From NCBI GenBank assembly GCA_029259185.1, contig JAPDJF010000006.1:1-47940 (forward strand): a stretch of DNA of 47,940 nt, read 5' to 3'. Source of the DNA: Hadesarchaea archaeon (GTDB lineage Archaea; Hadarchaeota; Hadarchaeia; Hadarchaeales; WYZ-LMO6). The notes under the pieces were generated by a model that ran no database searches, was not told the DNA's origin, and was given only the letters and a program-made list of their open reading frames with translations. The number at the start of each line of letters is the position of its first letter. The first letter of the stretch is position 1. The translations under genes were made by a program, and so were the position numbers. Below are positions 42,050-47,940 of this stretch, piece by piece.

Positions 42050-43468
42050 TTGGTCGGGATAGCTTCATACGGTCTCCACATACCTAGGTATAGGATAGAC
42101 AGAGTGACCCTTTATGAGGCATTCGCCTCCTGGATAAACCCCCCTGCCTTCTTACCCGGTGAGAGACCCGTAGCCAACTATGATGAGGACAGCGTGACGA
42201 TGGGTGTGGAAGCCGCTAGAGATTGTATACGTGATGTTGAGGATGAGATAGGTGCAGTGTATTTCGCCACCACGACTCCCCCCTATGCTGAAAGACTGAA
42301 TGCCGGGATAATTGCCACAGCGTTGGATTTGGGAGAGAATATCAAGACAGCAGACTTCACGGATTCTACCAAGGCTGGAATGACTGCCCTCATATCCGCG
42401 TATGAGACCGTCAAAGCCGGAGGGGCCAAAAATGTTTTGGTGGTAGCTTCCGATTGCAGACTCGGAAAAGCGGGGAGTCTACAAGAAACCCTCTACGGGG
42501 ATGCGGCAGCGGCGGTACTAGTTGGGGAGGATCGGATCGCCAGTTTTGAGGAATTCTACACGCTGTCTGAGGATTTCGTGGATAATTGGCGCACCGCTAG
42601 AGACGTTTTCACCAGATCTTGGGAAGACAGGTGGATAAGGGAGGAAGGCTATACCCGTTTCATTTACTCTTCGATAATGGGTTTGATGAAGAAACAAAAA
42701 TTGACTTCCAACGATGTAGCTAAAGTGGTTTTTCCAGCTCTCTTCGTTAGAGATCACCCAAAGATAGGAAAAGCACTGGGATTCGATGGAGGGCGGGTGC
42801 AACCTCACCTCCTAGAGAGTTTAGGAAACACCGGTACAGCCTACCCACTCATCTTATTGATAGCGGCACTCGAAGACTCAAGCGTGGGGGACCGGATCGT
42901 GGCCTCAAGCTATGGGAACGGGAGTGACACGGTTTCGTTACGGGTTGTAGGGAAGATAGAGGATCGGAAGCTTGAGAAGGCGTTGAAACGGAAGAAAGAG
43001 CTAAGGAGCTACGAGAAGTATCTCGCGTGGAAGGGAATGACTTCGGTAGAAAAAGGGATAAGGGGGGAAGAGGAGGCTCCAACGGCGATCTCTTTGACTT
43101 GGAGGGAAAGAAGGGAAATACTCGGGCTAGTGGGTTCGAGGTGCCGGAGGTGTGGGCTTCCCCAGTATCCTAGGCAGAGGATTTGTGTCAATTGTGGTGG
43201 TGTGGATATGGAGCCGTATCGATTCGCTGATAAGAAGGGAAAGTTGTTCAGTTATACCGAAGACATGCTCGCGTTCTCCATCAATCGACCAGCTATCTAC
43301 GGGATAGTTGAATTCGAGGGGGGAGGGAGATTCTGGTTCGATATAACCGACTGTGAGGCTGGAGAGTTGAAGGTAGGGGCTAGTGTGAGAATGAGCTTCA
43401 GGAGGAAGTATTCAGATGAAAAAAGAGGGGTTTATGGATATTTTTGGAAAGCAGTTCCCGATGAGTGA
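42050..43468 (+). CDS. HMG-CoA synthase-like protein fused to DUF35, lacking the catalytic residues
   Basis: About 472 residues. The first 350 align with archaeal HMG-CoA synthase (VGIASYGLHIPRYRI at the start, YGDAAAAVLVG, SYGNGSD), and the last 120 are a DUF35 zinc ribbon (CRRCGLPQYPRQRICVNCGG) plus OB-fold. Compared with active archaeal HMG-CoA synthases, the catalytic Glu (SES) is T75, the nucleophilic Cys (FACKAG) is T107 in DSTKAG, and the catalytic His (VFHQPN) is P229. It therefore probably does not catalyse HMG-CoA formation. It may act as a scaffold or different acyl-binding protein with the thiolase that follows, whose start overlaps its stop (GTGA). TTG 42050 is the preferred start; the frame is open further upstream through the TnpB remnant. 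Confidence 0.75.
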   Translation: MVGIASYGLHIPRYRIDRVTLYEAFASWINPPAFLPGERPVANYDEDSVTMGVEAARDCIRDVEDEIGAVYFATTTPPYAERLNAGIIATALDLGENIKTADFTDSTKAGMTALISAYETVKAGGAKNVLVVASDCRLGKAGSLQETLYGDAAAAVLVGEDRIASFEEFYTLSEDFVDNWRTARDVFTRSWEDRWIREEGYTRFIYSSIMGLMKKQKLTSNDVAKVVFPALFVRDHPKIGKALGFDGGRVQPHLLESLGNTGTAYPLILLIAALEDSSVGDRIVASSYGNGSDTVSLRVVGKIEDRKLEKALKRKKELRSYEKYLAWKGMTSVEKGIRGEEEAPTAISLTWRERREILGLVGSRCRRCGLPQYPRQRICVNCGGVDMEPYRFADKKGKLFSYTEDMLAFSINRPAIYGIVEFEGGGRFWFDITDCEAGELKVGASVRMSFRRKYSDEKRGVYGYFWKAVPDE

Positions 43469-44670
43469 ATGAGATGGGAATCAAGGATAAGGTTGCCATC
43501 ATAGGGATGGGTTGCACGAAGTTCGGGGAGAGGTGGGATGCCAGCTATGAAGATTTGATAGTGGAGGCGTTCACCGAGGCAATTGATGACGCAGGGATAG
43601 AAAAAAAAGACATAGAAATGGCTTGGCTCGGTACGTGCTTCGACGAGGTTTTCAGCGGTAAGAGTGCGCTCCCACTTTCTACCGTGCTGAAACTCCCCTT
43701 CATCCCGGCGACGAGGGTGGAGAACTTTTGTGCTACGGGATCGGAGGCTTTGAGAGGGGCATGCTATGCGGTTGCGGCTGGGGCGTGTGATATAGCACTA
43801 GCGTTGGGGGTAGAGAAGCTGAAAGACGTCGGGTATGGAGGACTTCCGGAGTTCGGAGCTGGTATGGGATCTAAAAATAGGGTGATCTTCCCGAACATAA
43901 CTGCCCCAGGGGCATTCGCCATGATGGCCGTGAAATACTTCGACAAGTATGGGATAGATCCCGAGAAGGGGAAGGAAATATTGGCTAAAATTTCGGTGAA
44001 GAGCCACCATAACGGCGCGATAAATCCAAAAGCCCACTTGAGAAGAGAAATCACGGTGGAGGATGCACTGAAGTCTCCGATCATAGCCTGGCCCTTGGGA
44101 CTGTACGATTGCTGCGGTGTTAGCGACGGTGCAGCGGCGGCAGTGATTGTCAGGGCCGACATTGCGAGGGAATTCAGGGAGGATCCAGTTTACATCAAAT
44201 CCATGCAAATAGCCACGACCCCAGGAGAGGAACTGCTGTACAGGTGGGACGGTGCTCATGTAGAGACAACTGTGAAGGCGGTACAGAGGGCTTACAAAGA
44301 GGCGGGGATAGAAAATCCCAGAAAGGAGCTAGGGATCCTAGAAGTTCACGATTGCTTCTCCATAACGGAGCTAGTAACCTACGAGGATCTGGGAGTATCC
44401 CCAAGAGGGCGCGCGCGAGAGGATGTCGAGGCCGGGTTCTTCAACTTGGATGGTGAGTTACCCTGCCAGCCCGATGGAGGGTTGAAGTGTTTTGGACATC
44501 CCATAGGGGCATCGGGTCTTAGAATGGCGTACGAGGTATATAAGCAACTTCAAGGAAAGGCTGGAAACAGACAGATACGTGATCCTAGGCTCGGGTTGAC
44601 CCATAACCTAGGTGGTTTCCCAGCTATGAGTGTGGTTAGCATATGTATATTCGGGATGGAGAGGGGGTAA
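43465..44670 (+). CDS. Thiolase (acetyl-CoA acetyltransferase-like), second copy
   Basis: A 401-residue thiolase with the nucleophilic cysteine in RVENFCATGSEALRG and the C-terminal LKCFGHPIGASGLRM motif. It overlaps the HMGS-like/DUF35 fusion gene, suggesting a complex in which the fused DUF35 domain serves this thiolase. GTG 43465 is coupled to the upstream stop; ATG 43474 is an alternative. With the thiolase at 31278 it gives the organism at least two specificities for 3-oxoacyl-CoA or branched substrates. Confidence 0.87.
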   Translation: MNEMGIKDKVAIIGMGCTKFGERWDASYEDLIVEAFTEAIDDAGIEKKDIEMAWLGTCFDEVFSGKSALPLSTVLKLPFIPATRVENFCATGSEALRGACYAVAAGACDIALALGVEKLKDVGYGGLPEFGAGMGSKNRVIFPNITAPGAFAMMAVKYFDKYGIDPEKGKEILAKISVKSHHNGAINPKAHLRREITVEDALKSPIIAWPLGLYDCCGVSDGAAAAVIVRADIAREFREDPVYIKSMQIATTPGEELLYRWDGAHVETTVKAVQRAYKEAGIENPRKELGILEVHDCFSITELVTYEDLGVSPRGRAREDVEAGFFNLDGELPCQPDGGLKCFGHPIGASGLRMAYEVYKQLQGKAGNRQIRDPRLGLTHNLGGFPAMSVVSICIFGMERG

Positions 44671-44867
44671 CATCTTGGACGGTCTTCTTGCGTTGAATCT
44701 AGTTTTATTCAGGTAAAATGGGCATGGGCACGACAAGATTTTTTAGGTTGGGGGCAGACTTTTAAAGAGCCAGGGTGGTCTGGTTCTGGTAGTGAGGATC
44801 GCCTTTGAAAGAGAAATCGTTAAAAGAATTGGTCAAAAGCCATGCGAACAAGAAGGAGGGTGAGAAC

Positions 44868-46019
44868 ATGAGGGAAGATTTTGGTACAGTTAAGTACTTG
44901 ATCCACGCGAGAATAGAGGCCAACGGAGTGGTCGAGCGTCCAGATGTAGTAGGAGCCATCTTTGGACAGGTTGAAGGTTTACTCGGGGATGATCTAGATC
45001 TGAGAGAGCTCTTGAAGTCCGGAAGGATAGGAAGGATCAAGGTTGACATAAACTCCGTACAGGGGAAGTCCGTAGGCACGATAACAATTCCCTCGAGTCT
45101 GGACAAGGTCGAAACTGCGATCATAGCGGCTGCACTAGAGACCGTAGACAGAGTAGGCCCTTGCGAGGCGAAGATAAAAACAGAGCGCATAGAGGACGTA
45201 CGGGATGCGAAACGTAAGTACATCATCGATCGGGCTAGGGAGATAATGTCCCAACTGGAACGCGAGGCTCCGGAGACCCAGGAGATATCAGAACGGGTGA
45301 GGGAGAATTTACGCGTAGAGGAGTTAGTGGACTACCAGGGGCTCCCTGCTGGTCCAGGAGTTGTGGACTCGGATGCTGTGATACTTGTGGAAGGACGTGC
45401 GGATGTTCTGAATCTTCTTCGAGCTGGTATTCGGAACGCAATCGCCGTGGAAGGAACCAACGTGCCAAAAGCGATCATCGATCTCTGTAAAGAGAAAACG
45501 GTAACGGCTTTCGTGGATAGCGATCGAGGTGGGGATCTGATTTTAAAAGAACTACTGCAGGTCGCAGACATAGACTTCGTCGCTAGGCCTCCGAACGGAA
45601 GAACTGTGGAAGAGCTTACACGCAAAGAAGTTCTGAAAGCGTTACGGAACAAAGTTCCCGTCGACGAACTACAAGAGTTCAAGAGACTCCGCGGTAAGAT
45701 CGGTCAAGATGAAAAGAAGACGGAGATGGCAAAACTAGCCGAATTGATGGATTCGTTAATGGGGACGTTGAAAGCGTATTTCCTCGACGGTTCGATGGAA
45801 AAAATAGGAGAAGTGCCAGTGAGGGATTTAAAGGAGAAACTCGTGCAGACTCGCGGAGTGCAAACCGTGGTTCTGGATGGGATAATCACCCAAGAGCTTG
45901 CAGAACAAGCCTCCAAACAACGGGTACGAAACCTCATTGGGGTTCATTCTCGCGTGGAGAAAGTTCCCCCCGGATTGCGTGTACTTACCCTAGACGATAT
46001 CCGTAAGGCCCATCCTTGA
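44868..46019 (+). CDS. dnaG: Archaeal DnaG-like protein (TOPRIM domain, exosome-associated)
   Basis: An archaeal DnaG-like protein of about 383 residues. The N-terminal DUF-type region has KYLIHARIEANGVVERPDVVGAIFGQVEGLLGD-like sequence (about 8-40). The TOPRIM domain has ILVEGRADVLNLL and FVDSDRGGD, carrying the catalytic Glu and Asp residues. In archaea this protein is found mostly with the RNA exosome. ATG 44868 is chosen because AGGAGGGTGAGAAC precedes it; TTG 44805 is in frame but lacks such support. A TATA-like ACTTTTAAAG lies at about 44759-44768. Confidence 0.93.
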   Translation: MREDFGTVKYLIHARIEANGVVERPDVVGAIFGQVEGLLGDDLDLRELLKSGRIGRIKVDINSVQGKSVGTITIPSSLDKVETAIIAAALETVDRVGPCEAKIKTERIEDVRDAKRKYIIDRAREIMSQLEREAPETQEISERVRENLRVEELVDYQGLPAGPGVVDSDAVILVEGRADVLNLLRAGIRNAIAVEGTNVPKAIIDLCKEKTVTAFVDSDRGGDLILKELLQVADIDFVARPPNGRTVEELTRKEVLKALRNKVPVDELQEFKRLRGKIGQDEKKTEMAKLAELMDSLMGTLKAYFLDGSMEKIGEVPVRDLKEKLVQTRGVQTVVLDGIITQELAEQASKQRVRNLIGVHSRVEKVPPGLRVLTLDDIRKAHP

Positions 46020-46481
46020 TCAGGTGTTTGGGTAAGTATACCACATGAGTACGGCGGTTTCGCCGTCCTCGTAGTAGTGGGGAAGCTCTCTTTCTTCTTT
46101 AAACCCTAGGGTGAGGTAGAACATCCTAGCACCGATGTTGCTCTTCCTGGCTTCAAGTCTCACCGTTCGTGCTCCATCCGCTTTGAGATCTTCAAGAGCC
46201 TTTCTTACCAAAGCCGATCCTATCCCTCGTCGTTGATACGGGGGATCGACCGCTAAGGAGAGAATATGACCTATCCCCCCCCATCGCATGGTAAAAATGA
46301 GATAGCCCACTAGCCTTCCTTCCAATTCGGCACCTATAAATCCGCGGGGGTAGCTGCTGTAGAGTTGTTCTAACAGACTGAGGGGGTAGGGATCGGGAAA
46401 ACATCTGTACTCTATCTCCAACACCGCTTGAAGATCAGCTGGGGTGAGTTCCTTTATTTTGAATGTTTTTTGTGCGACCAT
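46020..46481 (-). CDS. rimI: Ribosomal protein alanine N-acetyltransferase-like (RimI)
   Basis: A 153-residue GNAT enzyme of the RimI/ArdI type. Visible are IKELTPADLQAVLEIEYRCFPDPY at the N-terminus, LSLAVDPPYQRRGIGSALV as the acetyl-CoA loop and EARKSNIGARMFYLTLGF. It acetylates N-terminal amino groups of proteins. It is convergent with dnaG with no gap between the stops. A TATA element (CTTTTATAAGTC on the minus strand, about 46507-46518) is shared with the divergent tRNA gene. Confidence 0.88.
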   Translation of the reverse strand: MVAQKTFKIKELTPADLQAVLEIEYRCFPDPYPLSLLEQLYSSYPRGFIGAELEGRLVGYLIFTMRWGGIGHILSLAVDPPYQRRGIGSALVRKALEDLKADGARTVRLEARKSNIGARMFYLTLGFKEERELPHYYEDGETAVLMWYTYPNT

Positions 46482-46506
46482 TTCAATTTCCTTTCGGATT
46501 TTTTTG

Positions 46507-46518
46507 ACTTATAAAAGA
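46507..46518. promoter_or_regulatory. Shared TATA element between rimI and the tRNA gene
   Basis: GACTTATAAAAG is nearly symmetric. It is about 25-30 bases upstream of rimI on the minus strand and about 55 bases upstream of the tRNA on the plus strand, a workable distance for a tRNA precursor. Confidence 0.45.
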
Positions 46519-46568
46519 AGGGGACTCATAGCAAATCGTTTTTTGGATGAACTTGAGAGTTTTAGTAG

Positions 46569-46656
46569 GCCCCGGTAGCTCAGTCTCGGTGAGAGCGCGC
46601 GCTTGGTATCCCTGCCGAAGAGCGCGAGGTCGCGGGTTCAATCCCCGCCCGGGGCT
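46569..46656 (+). tRNA. tRNA-Thr (anticodon GGT) with a 12-nt anticodon-loop intron
   Basis: The cloverleaf is complete: acceptor GCCCCGG (46569-46575) with CCGGGGC (46649-46655) and discriminator T 46656; D-stem GCTC/GAGC; anticodon stem CGCGC (46598-46602) with GCGCG (46622-46626); T-arm GCGGG-TTCAATC-CCCGC. Nineteen bases separate the anticodon stem strands instead of seven. Removing 46609-46620 (TCCCTGCCGAAG) leaves the loop TTGGTAA with anticodon GGT at 46605-46607, position 37 A and 38 A, so the intron is at the canonical 37/38 site. The mature tRNA would have 76 nt; CCA is not encoded. Confidence 0.88.
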
Positions 46657-46696
46657 TACTAAAAGATTTGAAAAAATAAAAGGGAGGGGTTATTGC

Positions 46697-47065
46697 TTAC
46701 TTGCTCTTCGCGATTTCGTAGATCGCTTTCAGCGCTATCACGAGCACACCAGCACCGATGAGCACAACGATGTTCGTAGCCAGTCGTGTTAGCTCCGTAG
46801 GAATCGTCACCGTAGCCTCAGCACTGATCATCTGTTGCATTGCCATCGCCGTTAAGATGAAGGCGATCGAGCTGATCATGAATTTATTGACTTCTGGGGC
46901 TGTCACGTTGAAAAGACCGACGATTACTCCTAGAACCGCCAACACGATGTAGAACTCTCCCGAAGGGGTGTAAGCCGCTGCAGCCACAACTGAGATCAGC
47001 AGACCGATGTAGAAGACCAGAGGGCCTACTAGACTCTCGATTCTTATTACAGACTTCTTTTTCAT
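46697..47065 (-). CDS. Small four-helix membrane protein, family not recognised
   Basis: A protein of about 122 residues beginning MKKKSVIRIESLVGP. It has about four membrane helices (PLVFYIGLLISVVAAAAY; YIVLAVLGVIVGLFNV; MISSIAFILTAMAMQQM; NIVVLIGAGVLVIALKAIY) and conserved-looking FNVTAPEVNKFM between helices 2 and 3. Such small proteins are common in archaea without known function. ATG 47065 is about 25-35 bases after a TATA-like GTTTTAAAAC, which favours it over ATG 47083. Confidence 0.6.
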   Translation of the reverse strand: MKKKSVIRIESLVGPLVFYIGLLISVVAAAAYTPSGEFYIVLAVLGVIVGLFNVTAPEVNKFMISSIAFILTAMAMQQMISAEATVTIPTELTRLATNIVVLIGAGVLVIALKAIYEIAKSK

Positions 47066-47091
47066 GTTTGGCCCATTTCTCATTTAAACAC

Positions 47092-47104
47092 GGGTTTTAA
47101 AACA
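47092..47104 (-). promoter_or_regulatory. TATA box of the small membrane protein gene
   Basis: On the minus strand ATGTTTTAAAACC lies about 27-39 bases before ATG 47065, a good archaeal TATA position. Confidence 0.4.
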
Positions 47105-47134
47105 TTTCCTATGTAAATTAAATTCAATGCCGAG

Positions 47135-47495
47135 CGCAGTCCCTTTCCGAAAGGGAGGGGTTAGCGAGGCGGTATATTTACGGAGAAACAACAAACCAAT
47201 GGCCGGTTAGGTTCCGAAGGAGATCAACATGCCCCTCTCGCACGGGGCGTGGGCTTCGGAGAACGCCACCCAGCAGGCGTCAAACGCGCTTGGCGGTCAA
47301 CTCTCCGAAATAGAAGTGCATCGGGCGAAAGCCGCAAAGCTGGTCGGAACCTGACTGAGGCGGCTCGGTATATCCGAACCGCCGGGGGCGCTACCGTGAG
47401 CACCCACGGTGGAGTGACCGCGCCCGAAAGTCCTGCCGGCAATGGCGTGCAAAGGACAACCGGAAGCCCCCTGCAAAAGCGAGGGGAGGAGGTGA
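47135..47495 (+). mobile_element. GC-rich structured DNA/RNA, probably an IS605-like non-autonomous element or reRNA remnant
   Basis: No convincing protein is encoded. The stretch is GC-rich and full of pairings: CCCTTTC/GAAAGGG near the left edge; GGTTCCGA (about 47209-47216) with TCGGAACC (about 47343-47350) closing a large domain; inside, GCCCC/GGGGC and ACGCC/GGCGT hairpins; then GGCGG...CCGCC and GGGCGC...GCGCCC with an inner CCGTG/CACGG. It ends with GAAGCCCCCT...AGGGGAGG, the form of an IS605/TnpB right end, and the upstream fold resembles the guide RNA region next to such ends. No tnpB lies upstream. This is a plausible short palindrome-bounded element; its identity is tentative. Confidence 0.4.
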
Positions 47496-47535
47496 GTAAC
47501 AGTTGCCGATAACTTCACAAATACTAATACAATTG

Positions 47536-47940
47536 ATGGCACTAATGGAAATGAAGGAGGCCGCCGAGTACACGGGATTACACCCCCATACGCTACGGAA
47601 GTACATCGATCAAGGAGTGATAAGGGGAGTGAGGATTGGAAAACATCGTGGAGAAGGCGGAGCTGGACAGATTGATGGGTATTATAGAAAGAAGACCCGC
47701 CGGAGTGGCCATTTACGCGAGGGTCTCGGCAAAGAAACAGCAGGATGCCGGGAACCTGAACAGGCAGAGAGAAAGGCTGCTGAGCTACTGCGTAACAAAC
47801 AAGTTGAAAGTTATCGATGTAATCGAAGATGTGGCTTCTGGAGTGAACGAGAACAGGAAGGGATTGAAGAAGCTGTTCGAACTCGCCAGAAGGGGCGAGA
47901 TAGATGCAGTTGTGGTGGAGTACAAAGATCGACTGGCGAG
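47536..47940 (+). pseudogene. IS607-type serine recombinase (TnpA), frameshifted and cut by the window edge
   Basis: The protein starts MALMEMKEAAEYTGLHPHTL with a MerR-type helix-turn-helix (to RGVRIGKH). The serine recombinase domain follows in another frame: IVEKAELDRLMGIIERRPAG, then VAIYARVSAKKQQDAGNL with the catalytic serine, and GEIDAVVVEYKDRLA at the window end. The frame change is near 47644, where the normal family sequence would run on without a break. This looks like a small deletion. The accompanying tnpB would be further right, outside the window. Confidence 0.75.

Noticed and set aside
47135-47495. RNase P RNA, SRP RNA, cobalamin riboswitch or group II intron
   Set aside because: None of the conserved core sequences I know for these RNAs could be found, and the right edge looks like a transposon end.
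47249-47512. An 87-residue open frame in the structured region
   Set aside because: Its composition follows the GC-rich hairpins, it has no domain-like pattern, and the strand pairing explains the sequence better as RNA or DNA structure.

Overview
The window is archaeal. It encodes an archaeal DnaG primase, carries a tRNA with a short intron in the anticodon loop, has TATA-type promoters spaced for leaderless or short-leader transcripts, and contains a nearly complete set of the accessory genes found only in organisms with methyl-coenzyme M reductase (MCR). The same 48 kb is also rich in acyl-CoA metabolism: acyl-CoA dehydrogenase, electron-transfer flavoprotein, thiolases, three kinds of CoA transferase or CoA ligase subunit, and HdrB/C-like iron-sulfur pairs. 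MCR accessory genes next to beta-oxidation genes are known from archaea that oxidise multi-carbon alkanes through alkyl-CoM reductases (Syntrophoarchaeum-, Hadarchaeota- or Archaeoglobi-like lineages). The lineage cannot be fixed from this sequence, and mcrA, mcrB and mcrG are not in the window, so methane and higher-alkane chemistry cannot be told apart here.

Layout. Positions 1-2649: the end of a FAD-linked oxidase and a two-subunit class I CoA transferase. Positions 2914-5280 (minus): a tungsten aldehyde:ferredoxin oxidoreductase-type enzyme and its 4Fe-4S partner. Positions 5340-16237: the MCR maturation and activation locus. atwA (component A2) is divergent from a B12-type radical SAM gene, followed by mmp3, mmp6, mmp5, mmp15, mmp17, mmp7, mcrD, mcrC, mmp8 and a metallo-beta-lactamase-fold hydrolase. 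Most of these genes overlap or nearly touch.

Positions 16240-21781 are a different kind of DNA. The right part is clearly AT-richer than its surroundings and the left part holds GC-rich gene relics. An identical 18-bp repeat lies at both edges. The island holds two FmdE-family proteins (one cytosolic, one predicted to be secreted and membrane-anchored), an S-component-like membrane protein and a SPASM-type radical SAM enzyme. It looks inserted between the MCR accessory operon and a PLP enzyme gene.

Positions 21804-46481 hold central and acyl-CoA metabolism: a Cys/Met-type PLP enzyme, two ADP-forming acyl-CoA synthetase alpha subunits, a FAD-oxidase/CCG-protein pair, two hdrC-hdrB pairs, two thiolases (one with a DUF35 partner), etfBA, a gamma-carbonic anhydrase, a CaiB-type CoA transferase, an acyl-CoA dehydrogenase, a MarC protein, an HMG-CoA-synthase-like/DUF35 fusion, then dnaG and rimI. 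A reasonable reading is that acyl-CoA is made by CoA ligase or transferase, oxidised by the dehydrogenase with electrons going to ETF, and then passed to FAD/CCG or HdrBC-type proteins, while thiolases cleave the products. Positions 46569-47940 hold the tRNA, a small membrane protein and a mobile-element zone with a structured IS605-like end and a frameshifted IS607-type recombinase running off the window. Other IS relics are a solo IS605 end at the 3' end of an acyl-CoA synthetase gene and a decayed TnpB fragment.
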